From the NCBI GenBank assembly GCA_905221605.1, contig CAJNDS010000145.1, positions 1-64,000 of the forward strand: 64,000 nt of DNA, in the 5' to 3' direction. This document shows, piece after piece, positions 1-10,000 of this stretch. This DNA comes from Symbiodinium natans (taxonomy: Eukaryota > Sar > Dinophyceae > Suessiales > Symbiodiniaceae). Under the pieces are notes generated by a model that ran no database searches, was not told the DNA's origin, and was given only the letters and a program-made list of their open reading frames with translations. Positions within the stretch are counted from its first letter, which is position 1, and each line of letters opens with the position of its first letter. The position numbers and the translations under genes are program-made.

Positions 1-482
1 CCTTAAAACCTAAACCCCATAAACCCTAAACTCCACAAACCCTAAAACCTAAACCCGAAATTATAGCCTGTGTAGGCACATCGCTTTGAATCGCGTCCCA
101 GCAACGGAAGCCAAGTACCGCCAGTGGTGCTGGGATTTCGGCGCCATGTTGGAAGATTGCGGGGTGTAGCGCGCTGCTGTGGAGATGTGGCGAAGAGCTG
201 CATTCAGCGCGTCGATTCAAGGTCTTCTGTTGTTGTGACGTCTTGAGAGAGCGACGCCTTGCAAAGCTTTAGTGGGGCGTGTCTTGGTGACAGTTGTGAC
301 TTGGCATGCCAAGCGCCTACTCGTGAGAGAAAACGTCTTGCAGGTCATGGACAAGCACGGCCGTTTCAAGTTAAACGGTCAGGGTATCTTGTGCCCAGGC
401 ATGTTGGAGCCAAGACCCTGTTTGTCTTTACCAAACCTTAGGGCCCGGAGCCCCAAACGCCTGAAGGCACTGTAACCTACCA

Positions 483-572
483 ATTGCTTAAGAACCCCCC
501 AAAATATATGCTCATAAGGGCAACACAGGGAGTATTATCCTCCATTTTTCGGGGTTCTTAAGCGCATAGTAG
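483..572. mobile_element. TIR element, GCTTAAGAACCCC family
   Basis: Ends GCTTAAGAACCCC / GGGGTTCTTAAGC around an AT-rich core (CTCATAAGGGCAACACAGGG). The same family occurs at 11411-11522, 21530-21612, 52831-52932 and 54285-54426. Confidence 0.7.
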
Positions 573-1783
573 CAGCTCTGACAGGGTTCAGTTCAATTGT
601 TTTAGTACTTGTGAGGCTGGCTTGCATGATTGGCTTGATATGGGCGTGCTGAACTCCCTGCACCTGGGTGTTGCTGAACGGACGCGAATGCATCAACCAT
701 ACTCCGTTTTGAACAGAGAGGGCGAAAGAAGCCCAGGTCAACTTGCTCCCTGTGCTAAGGGGAAGAAACCCGAAGCCCTAAACCCTACACCCCAAAACCT
801 TAAACGCAAACTCGGGTTCTGATGAAACTTGGGTTCTGTTTGCGACAAAGCCTGGGCAAAAGCTTTTGCTCGGCGGCTCCATGCAGGTGAAAAAACGAGC
901 AGACACTTGGCCTACTCGCTTCTCAAGTCTTTTTTCGCAGAGACGTTGTACCAGGGGGCCCTAGGATCATGTTGCCTGGGAAGCATAAAGTTGGATAGAG
1001 CAGGCATAGCGATGTGCCGGGCAGTCATGATCCTCCATCGCCACCCCGCGTCGCTTGCAAACAGTGCTTGAAATTCACATGCAACGATGCAAAGCCTGCA
1101 GGTCATGCCTGCTATGGACATGCATTGCTCTCAGCAACACCTCTGAGCTTTAAATGTGGAGCGCGCTGGTGAAATTTCGAAGGATGCCGAAGCATGTCCG
1201 ACCTCCAAACCTTTCATACATCCTCAAAGCACAGGAGCCCGAAGTGGTCCTACGTCCTCCTTGCTACGCGTATCAGAGCTCATCAGACTGCCTGGGCAAG
1301 GTCAGGCGTGATGAATACGCAGGTGCAAGACTGTCATTGATTGCAACTGCTACTTTTGCTAACCGACTTCGAAGGAGGCTGAGTGACCATCAATCTGAAT
1401 AACGCCTGCGTCAGCCCACAATCTGCAGCGGCTGACTAAAGTAAAGATTGAGCCCCAAGCATCCAAACACAACCTCCCTCAAACCCTCAGCGAACCCAGA
1501 CTGCGTAAGTCGTGGGTAGGTGTGCGTGTGCGTGCATGCGTGTGTGGTCGTGAACTCGAGAGCCATGGCTTGATGCAAGCTGCTTGTTGAAGATGCGACC
1601 GGCGACCGCCACAAAGAGCTTCTCCCAGTCCTGCTCTGATCGCGCCGTGATGTACCTGCTGTAGGTTCCCCAAGATACAGGGTTGGCGAACCATATCATC
1701 TGCAAGTGCACGGAAAGATGCATACAAAGCCCAAAGATGCACCACCTTAAGAAGACTGAGCAACACATCCCGCAATTGAAAGA

Positions 1784-1819
1784 CCCAGACCCCTGGGAGG
1801 ATCTTCCCAGGGGTCTGGG
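1784..1819. repeat. 36-nt perfect hairpin, minimal element
   Basis: Fifteen-base perfect arms (CCCAGACCCCTGGGA) around GGATCT. The arms equal the outer 15 bases of the terminal repeats of the element at 15923-16042, so this looks like the two ends fused without interior. Confidence 0.8.
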
Positions 1820-2640
1820 GAGGAACCAGAGGCAGAAGTGTGGATGAGACGGCAAGGACAGCATTGCCGGCAAGGGCAGAATTGCCTCCTTATATATAGT
1901 TTAACCGGAACTAGTTATACTTCTGCAGGCGTTATACGGGGATGCATTTGACAATTATTTGGGCTCCGGGGTTAAAGTCAACAGCCCAAACCCAAACATA
2001 CAACAACTGCTGAACCTGCCCTATGCTTGGCGCACTCATCGGGCTTCTTGCCGTGCTTGGTCGCCAGATTCTGCATGAAGTCCTGATGGATGGCACACGA
2101 CTTCCCGGCACCCGAATAAACCCTGTACGCCACCTCAATCCTACAAGCCCTCAACCCGAAGCCCTCTACCGAAGTGCATCGGGGTTGTTTAGCGTTTCAC
2201 GATTTGACACTGGTATTCCGGCAGCCGTATCCAGCTGCCTTCAGGATCCTCATGCCTCTATGCCCGGTCTAAACTAAGAACTGTAAATCCCAAACTCAAA
2301 GCCCCAGAAGCCCTAAACCCGAAAACGCCCCTAAAGCCCCGTAAAGCCCCCCCAAACCAGCCGGGTCCTTCAGCTCCACCTGGCCCGTCGAAGCCTGGCA
2401 GGTTCAGGGGCTGGCCCCCTCCACTCTCCCGGATTCCCCCCCCCCCCCCTAAAAAAGAAGGTTTTAGATGGCTTGATTTGTGTTTAGATGTATGTTTTGT
2501 GTCGGGAGCCGAACCTTGCAAAAGGGGGAGGGAAGCAGACTGCTTGCTAGTAGACTCAGGTTCTCCAGGTTGGATCTCCCCCCATGGGTTCTCGCCCCGG
2601 CCCAGGGCGTCTGGAGGGCAGCACGGGGGTGGATTCGGGC

Positions 2641-2692
2641 CTTGGCACTCTTTTCCGCCGCCTTGTCGGAAGCCTTTTCGGCCTTTCCTTTC
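2641..2692 (-). CDS. Lys/Ala-rich exon candidate
   Basis: This candidate is 52 bp, 17 codons after one phase base: KGKAEKASDKAAEKSAK. It is preceded on the minus strand by a good pyrimidine tract and AG (TCCTCCTCCACGCCAG) and followed by a possible GC donor; the frame stays open beyond it (ARIHPRAALQ). It could belong to the next gene downstream of RRP12. The function is unknown and low-complexity coincidence is possible. Confidence 0.35.
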
Positions 2693-2699
2693 CTGGCGT

Positions 2700-3900
2700 G
2701 GAGGAGGACAAATGTGCTAAAGATGGTAAGGATGTAAGGATAGACTTTATGATGCCAAGGCGACCTGGCACCTTCGAAACTGCAGTCAGTATGCCATGCT
2801 GAGCGGGAAACTGCAGATGCCCAGATGCAGCACAGCTGTTTCAGCACGCCTCTCTTTTTTTTGAGCCAGGCGACTCAGCCGCTTGGAACTTGCTTGGCGT
2901 GCACCGTGTGAGACGTGGCCATTGGTCGAGACCTGCTTCAGATATCGGTAAGGCTCTGTTGAAATCTGCTGCCACGTCTCAGGTGAACATAATCTCTACC
3001 ACCCTGCGGTCTTATTGCTGCGCCGCATGGATGGAGAAGCACTAAGGGCTTTGCACCGGCCGCGCCGGTGGCATAAGTCAACATTCTGCTGCGTATAAAT
3101 TCGAGTTTTGTGTGTGTGTGTGTGGCTGGTGCGTGCATTTTTCGTTTAGTGCCGCTGCATGGCCTACGGTGCTGCCACAGTTCGTGAACAGTGTGGTCGT
3201 AGCATCAGCGCTTGCAAGTCTTTGGGGTTGGGCTACGGCAGTTTGAAGCGACTTGATCTGGCCTGATGCCGCCCAACAGTTGCTTAAGTCAAAAGCTGCC
3301 TTTACTTGCTCCATCAGCGTTGACTCAGCATAAACGCTTCTATGTATCCAGGTTGTCGTGTTTCAACCGGCTCCAACGACTACAGCTCCTCAGCGTGCCG
3401 CCGTTCTGCGCACTTGCTGGCGTCGCGCTTGCTTCCTTGCACGCGCTGAATACTGCACTTTGTGGGCAGTGGGGGCTGAGAGTTTGAGAGTGAGATGGAG
3501 AGTGAGACTGAAAGGCCAGAAAGCCCCAAAACCATGATGCCCCCCAAAAAGTTCCTCCACCCACGATTGGCGGTGCACGACAGCCAAATCCCTGAATGCA
3601 GAACTCTGCCAAGTGGGGGGTGCGCAACTGGAACTCTGGCTCCTGGATTCTATTGTAGGGTGGAGGGTTCAGGGGTTTAGGGATGAAGAGTCCAGGGGTT
3701 CGGGTTTTCGGGTTTCGAGTTGCGGAGTGTGAGAGGGCTGCCCAATGAAACCCAATGAACCACCTTTCGGTTCCCAACAGAAAACTTAAACCCTCGACCG
3801 TTTAGGGTTTAGGGTTTGGGGTTTAGGGTGCTTCGAGGGTCGGGTTCAGTTCGGGTTTCCAGGTTTAGGGCTTAGGTCTGTCGCAACTTGTCTGGGCTGG
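2700..3900. other. Region downstream of RRP12, no clear gene
   Basis: It contains a GT microsatellite (3109-3124), a unique block with several weak open frames (for example a basic minus-strand end near 3390, QARRQQVRR), and TTTAGGG blocks at 3660-3870. As the 3' flank of RRP12 it may hold its 3' UTR. Confidence 0.35.
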
Positions 3901-3923
3901 ATTTTGGGAGGGTCCTAGAAGAC

Positions 3924-4094
3924 TCAGAACACTGTGGGATCTTCAAAGTCTTCAAAGGGATATCTGCGTGATTCGGGGCCCATTGAACTTTTAACTTCTT
4001 CCCTTGGAGCAACCCGAGCATGCCGAGGGCAAGGCTTTTTTTTCGTCTCCTTGGCCTGCTTCACCTTCTGATCTCGCGCTCTGGCCTTCTTCCC
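3924..4094 (-). CDS. RRP12: RRP12 terminal exon
   Basis: This exon is 171 bp, encoding 56 residues plus TGA. It is entered in phase 0 after a CCTCAG acceptor at the right edge. The composition is strongly basic in the first half (ARARDQKVKQAKETKKK) and acidic at the end (PFEDFEDPTVF). A run of eight A on the coding strand (T on the plus strand near 4037-4044) falls inside the lysine codons, so indel errors here would shift the frame. Confidence 0.7.
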   Translation of the reverse strand, partial: GKKARARDQKVKQAKETKKKPCPRHARVAPREEVKSSMGPESRRYPFEDFEDPTVF

Positions 4095-7000
4095 CTGAGG
4101 CAGCTTTCAAGGTGTTAAGCTGTAGTTCTTCTTTGTCCTTTGCTTCTGTTCAGGGATGTGGCGGATACGATGCACTGCACTTCTTAACCCCAACTTCTTG
4201 GGATCACAGATGACTTGTACACCGGCTGCGGCCATCTACTCTGAACCGAACAGGAGCCCCAGGCAAACCCTAATCCCGACAAACCCGACCCGGCCTTCAG
4301 GACACCCTTCTTGGCGCCCTTGATGACCTTAGAGAAGGTTTCGGTGGCCTTGGTCTTGAACTTCTCCTTGGTCACCTGCGTTTCGGGTGCTCGAGTGGAT
4401 TGCGGCTTCGTGGCTTTAGGCGATTCGGGCTTCAGGGCATCAGGGCTTCAGAGCTTCAGGGTCAAAATTCGTTTGGGGTCCAGACTAGAACCCTAAACCT
4501 TGAACCGCAAACTCTATCCCCGAAACCCTAAAGGCCCTAAAACCCTAAACCGTTCCAGGCAAACCTCGAAGCGCTGACTTTCTTGCCTTCGGGTTCAGGG
4601 CCACGTAGGCGTAGGGCTCCAGCTTCGCACCCTGGCCGCATATGGTGCTCTTTAGGGTTTCGAGGTTTAGGTTCGGGTTTAGGGTGCAGGGTTTCGTGGT
4701 TTGGGGTTCGGGTTCAGGGTTGAAGCTTTAGGGTCAGGAACGGGGTGGCTGCTCTTTCTCGCGATGGCCAAAGAAAGCTACCCATACGTCTTCGGTCGCA
4801 GCACAGGCTGAGGATTACCTGAGACATGAGAATATGCAGAAATCCCGTCCGTGTGGCCACATTTCTGAAATCTGGGGCACGCCTTCATATTTTAGGACCC
4901 CTTTGTTTCAGCAACGGAAAAGTGCTTGGGGTGTCTACGGGGTTCAGTGCGGTCCAAAGCTCACAAGCCCCTGACTGAGCCATTTAAGTCCTTCAGCCTT
5001 TCTTCCCTAACCCTGAAGCATAGCATAAACCCTAAACCTGGGTTTAGGGAAAAAGGTTCCTTGACCGCTGAACCGTTCTCTTGTGCTTTGAAGTCCAGCC
5101 CCAACCCGCCCGGCATGGCCTTTCGCTTGGCGTCGCCCTGCGCTTTCTTTCGGCCGGGCTTGTACGACTCCTCGGTACCAAGGCGACAGGACATGGGCCT
5201 TGTGGGCCAAGCTGCTCAGGGTTTAGGGTTTGGCCACTTTGGGGCTTGGTGTTTACGGTAGCAGTTGCATCCTGGCATCCATGCGCCGAGAAGCTGCGAA
5301 GCTAGAGGCAAACACTTTGTCACCACCAACATTGTGGCCATGTCCCAACTTTTAACGTCCTAAACCCTTGACACTGTAACCCTTGCACTGTAAATCGCTA
5401 AACACGAAGTCCCACATCTTAGACTCAAACTCCGGAAGCTCTGAACGCGACTCCCTGAACCCCAAATCTGACTTCGAAACCCTGGCCCCGAAACTCGATT
5501 CCCTTGGGCAGCCCTACACCTAAGCCCTCTCTTTCGCGCTCGCGTGCCCCAACACGGTCTCTCCACGGGGCCCCCCTAAACCCTAAACCCTAAACCCTAA
5601 CCCTCAATTCTAAACCCTAAACCCGATAGGATCACCAAAAGGGCATCCGAGGTCCGGGCCATGCCCTTGATCAGGTGAACACCACCTCTCCTGGGAGCCA
5701 CTTAAGTTTTGCAATAGGGGTGCCCTTTTCGGGGTTTTGGCTCCCCTTTATAAGGAGCCCAGAAGCCAAGAAAAGGGCAAACGGGGTGCCTCTGGTAGAT
5801 TTTCTTTCCGGGAACCCTCATAGTAGAAAAGGGTAGCAATTGGAGGTTCTTCCTCCTTGCAAGCTCAGGAACCTCAGACCACCTTGGAAGTTTCGGGCTT
5901 CTTGAAATTATGGAAAGCTTCGAGGTAGGTGTCGGGGAGTTCCGAGTGAAGTTCTCCTTGTAGAAGGATTAAAGCTACGGGTTTGGGTTTAGGCTTTTCC
6001 TTGTAGGATGCTTAAAAGTTGTGGGTTTGGGGTTTGGGCATCCTGTCTCCTGGGAGGATCTGGATCCCCTTTCTACTATGAAACTCCTTGCAGGGTTCTG
6101 GGTATCAATCAATCCGTCTCGACTCATGTACATATCTTCCTTGCAATGTAGTTCCTTGTTCTGCTAGCTCTCCACTTATTGCTCTATCTATATAGCGGTG
6201 CTTGCTTACCCAAAAGGTTTTTTCTTGTACAGGTGCAGGCAGAGGTAAGTCTTATGCCTCGCTTCGGAAAATCCAGGGGGACCCCCCAAGCTCCACAGCC
6301 CTTTCATCACCAACTCTACACTCCACAGTGCGCAACTAAGCCCCGTGGGCACTCCACAGGGCCCTAAGATCTTAAACCACTGAAGACAAAAGAATGCTTT
6401 GAACACTCAAACCTAAGCCACTTAAAGTCTAGAGGGAAGCGCCAAACACCACTAACACAGTCCGACCCCCGCACGCCCTAAGCCCCAAACCCCAAACCCT
6501 AAGTACCACCGCCCGGTCTACCCGCCGCGAACTACACCGATAAGCACGTATGCGCGCACACTTCTGCCGTATGTGAAAAACGTAGACATGGTGGGGTTAT
6601 CCCGTTTACTTTGGGGGTTCTTCAGGGTTTAGGGTTTAGGGGTTCAAGGTAGGAGGAAGGCCCCCTGGGCAGGAAGAAGATCCCCCCCCCCCCCCCCCCC
6701 CTCCGGTTGGCACCTCGCAGCTCTCGCCTGGGCCTTCGCCTGGCAGGGACTTGGAGTTTCTAGGGCTCAGAACCCTTCTTAAAAGGCTTTGTAGGGTTTA
6801 GAAGGCTTTACAGGGCTTTAAGGGGCTTTATAAGGCTTATAGGGCTTTATAGGGCTTAGGGGTTTAGGGGTCAGGGAAGCAGGGTTGAAAGGGTTTTTGG
6901 GGTTCGGGTTCAAGGCTTAGGGAAGTAGGGGGCTTCCATATGGGCTCCCGGCTGGGATATACGACCGACAACTTTGGAAAGGCTCCCGCAGCTAAAGTGG

Positions 7001-10000
7001 ACCATATTTTTGGGTAGAGAGTATGGATAGGGTGGAGTCGTATAGGATCCTGTAATGAACTTCTTTGCAGCTGGAGGTGTGTAGGCATTCTTTGACAGCC
7101 ACTCCATCCGGCCTCAGCACGCGCCTTGCGTTGTGCTGCCAGCTGGGAGAGCCTTTGCAATGAGGGCCAGAAGTGGGAGCTTCCGCAAAAATAGTGTGTA
7201 TAAATGTCTGTAGGGTAGACTTGTCGGACCCCCCGCACCCCCACCCCGCCCACATGAAGGGAGCTTGAAGGCTTAATAAGCCGAGGGTTGTGCCCGAGGA
7301 CGCAATGAAACCTAGAAATGTCCATGCACCATCGGGTATATCAAGGTTGCCCTGCAAAAAGCTACGGCCAAGGCAGCGCAGTGGCGCCTGAATAGTTTGC
7401 CTTCTAGCCTAGAAACGACCTTTGGCAGTTCATGCTAAGTGCTGCAGAAGGAAGCTCAAGGCAACTCTCCACCCTGCACTCAAAGGTTCTCGATGAAAGT
7501 TCAAACCCTAAACCTATACAGCCCTGCGCTTTCAGAAGGCACACCCTGAGCCACGTGCGCTTTTGGCTTCGAGGCGGCGCCGTGCGTAAACTGCGGCGCC
7601 TCGTTCTTGTCCTTCTCCTGCGCACTCAGAAGCTGCTCAGGGTATAGGGTTTCGGGTTTAAGGAGGGCCGAGGCATCTCAATCTAAGACCCATGCGTAAC
7701 TTCAGGAGACTCCTTAACCCCCTGATAGGCCCCATCTACAAGCTTGGTAGCCCAGCAGCCATGCAATAAGGGCACCACTTCTGGTAGTCCAAGGCACCCT
7801 AAGTTAGCCCAAGAAGTGCACCACTGGGCGACCAAGCACGGTTCTTTTACGTCAGGGTCAGGGTCCAGAAGCTGACGAAGCTGCGCGCATGTTGCATGTA
7901 GCAGGAAGGGTTTAGGATTTTGGGTTAAGTGTTTTCAGAGTATGCTGCTGTAGACTGTATTCTGACCTTCTAAAAGCCTGCGGCGGGCGGCCCTTTCACA
8001 GCCTTTCTTTTGTGCTCCTAGAACGCTGCGGCCTCCGAAGCCCGTAAACCCCCGAAGACCTGCAAGCACCCCCTTAAACCCTAAACCCTAAACCCCAAAC
8101 TAAACCCTGAAGCCCAAACCCGAGCCTCTGCGGCATCGTCCACGACGAGGCGCCCGTCGGGAGCAAAGCGCAGGCCACTCCGGCGCAAGGCATCGATCTG
8201 GGCGGTATGTGAGCCTCTAAAACCGAAAAACTCCCACAAAAGCCTTACCCTAAACCTTAAACCCCCTGAGCCCTCTAAACCCTAAACGGCCTCAAAAGAC
8301 CTTAAATTTCCTAGCCCTAGACCCTAGACTTTAAAAAGTCTTCAAAAGCCCTCAAGTTTCCGAGACCTTTTGTTTACAGCAGGCCTATCCCAACCCTACA
8401 CCCTAAACCCCCTAAACCCTCAATTGTCCCAAGCTCTAACGCCCTAAAGCCCTCCATCCCTAGAATGCCTTGAGCTCCATCAGGATGGAGGGTTCAGTTT
8501 GGTGTCCTAAACGATTGGCATCGCGCAGGGAAGATCCCGTCCATCCCCACTCCTAACAAAGGCTTTTAGTCGGTTTCAGGCTAGGGTTTTAGGGCTTGGG
8601 TTCAGGCTTTAAGGCTTAGGGTTTTAGGGCTTGGGTTCAGGGTTTAAGGCTCAGGGTTTAGGGACAACTTGAGCTGTTTTGGGATGTCGGGTCTTGCGTT
8701 CCAGGGGTCGGTTGGGGCATCAGGTTTTCCGACTGTCGTTTCTGTCTTTGCTTCCTTGCGGGATTGGGGTTTAGGCTTGTCGAAGAGAGTTACACCCCTA
8801 AACACCTAAACCATTGTTGGGCTGGCAATAAAATACAAAAGGAAAGCAGGGTAACACTGGGCGTTGTAGTTGGCCCCCCAGAGCCCCTTAGTCCCCATCT
8901 TCACCCACTGTTCTCACTGCAGTTGCTCTTGGCTGCCAAGGTGCCTTGTTTTCGGCACCAGCAGATCCAACCTGCAGACAGCAATCATTTGTGTGTGTTT
9001 AGGGTTTAAGGGTTTAGGGTCTAGGGTGGTCTTAAATATATTGGGGGTACTTTTTTGGGGGGTTCCAAAGGCCTAAAAGCAAACGAAGCATCAATCCCTG
9101 AACACTGAACCCAAACAAAGAAACAACCCCTTGTTGCCCTAAACCCTCCCTTGCCAAACCCCAAGCGGGCGATAGGCGAACCGGTAACGTATACCAGCCC
9201 CCCAGCAAAAAAAAGAAAGAAGAGTAATCCTCATCACAGGCTCCACTTTCGAAAGCCCCCAGATACCCAAACCATCCTAAACCTTAAAGCCTAAACCCTA
9301 AGCCCTAAAACCGACCCTACAAGCCCTAAAGCCTCAGGGTCGGGCCCTCCTGAAAGCCCCCCGGCACTTGGCGCGCCTGCGTTCCGCGGAGGCGCTTGGA
9401 AGGTGGCGCCCGCACAGTGAGAACCTCATGCTGCAGAGGGTTTAGGGGTTTGAGGGCTTGAGGGTTGTAAAGGGTTTAAGGGTTTCGGGGTTTAAGGGTT
9501 TGAGGGTTCGAGGGTTGAGAACCCTAAACCCGAAACCATATCTGCGATGTGGGGAATTGATCGAAATCATGGGCCCTGTTAGGCGTCCTAAGTCTTATCC
9601 CTAAACCCTAAACCCTAAACCACAGCATCTCTTTCTGTAAGTTTTCAGGAGTATTTCACAAGCAGAGACACCAGAGGGGCCTCGATTTGTTGAAGATGGC
9701 ACTTTGACTGTTTGCCGTTAGCAGTGAACCTCTTCGAATACTTCGAATACATTTTGGCTAATCCCAATGTGAAAGCAGCGTGAACAATGCGTGAGCACTC
9801 GCGGATGATGAGACGATGAGGTCGGGTCAATGCAGGACGCTGATGCTGCCTGCAGGTTGAGCTTACCTTTCTGCTGCACCTTGAGGGAAAGCTCGATTCC
9901 CTGAGTTCAAGTAACTGACTTCCCAAACCTAAACCCTGAAGGCCACACCCTGTAGACCCCCAACGCGCTGAAGCACGAAGCAGTAAGCCTCCAAGAAAAG

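Larger units (their letters stand above)
1..2590. other. Left end: repeats, no convincing exon
   Basis: CCCTAAA-type units occur at 1-60 and 760-800. Unique blocks at 110-480, 830-1380 and 1880-2270 are open in several frames on both strands, for example a plus frame 829-1071 and a minus frame 912-1121, but I see no chain of splice sites or recognisable motif. Confidence 0.4.

Noticed and set aside
6864-7325. Longest ATG frame in the window (153 codons, minus)
   Set aside because: It runs through degenerate telomere repeats at both ends; only the middle (about 7090-7160) might be an exon and its frame is not decided.
9718-9900. Minus-strand frame of 60 codons (GIELSLKVQQKGKLN...) and an overlapping frame to 9645
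   Set aside because: It joins in phase to the extended exon 9935-10090, but using it breaks the RRP12-like order (TWIQEDGD then DGRLV). I treat it as intronic unless transcripts say otherwise.
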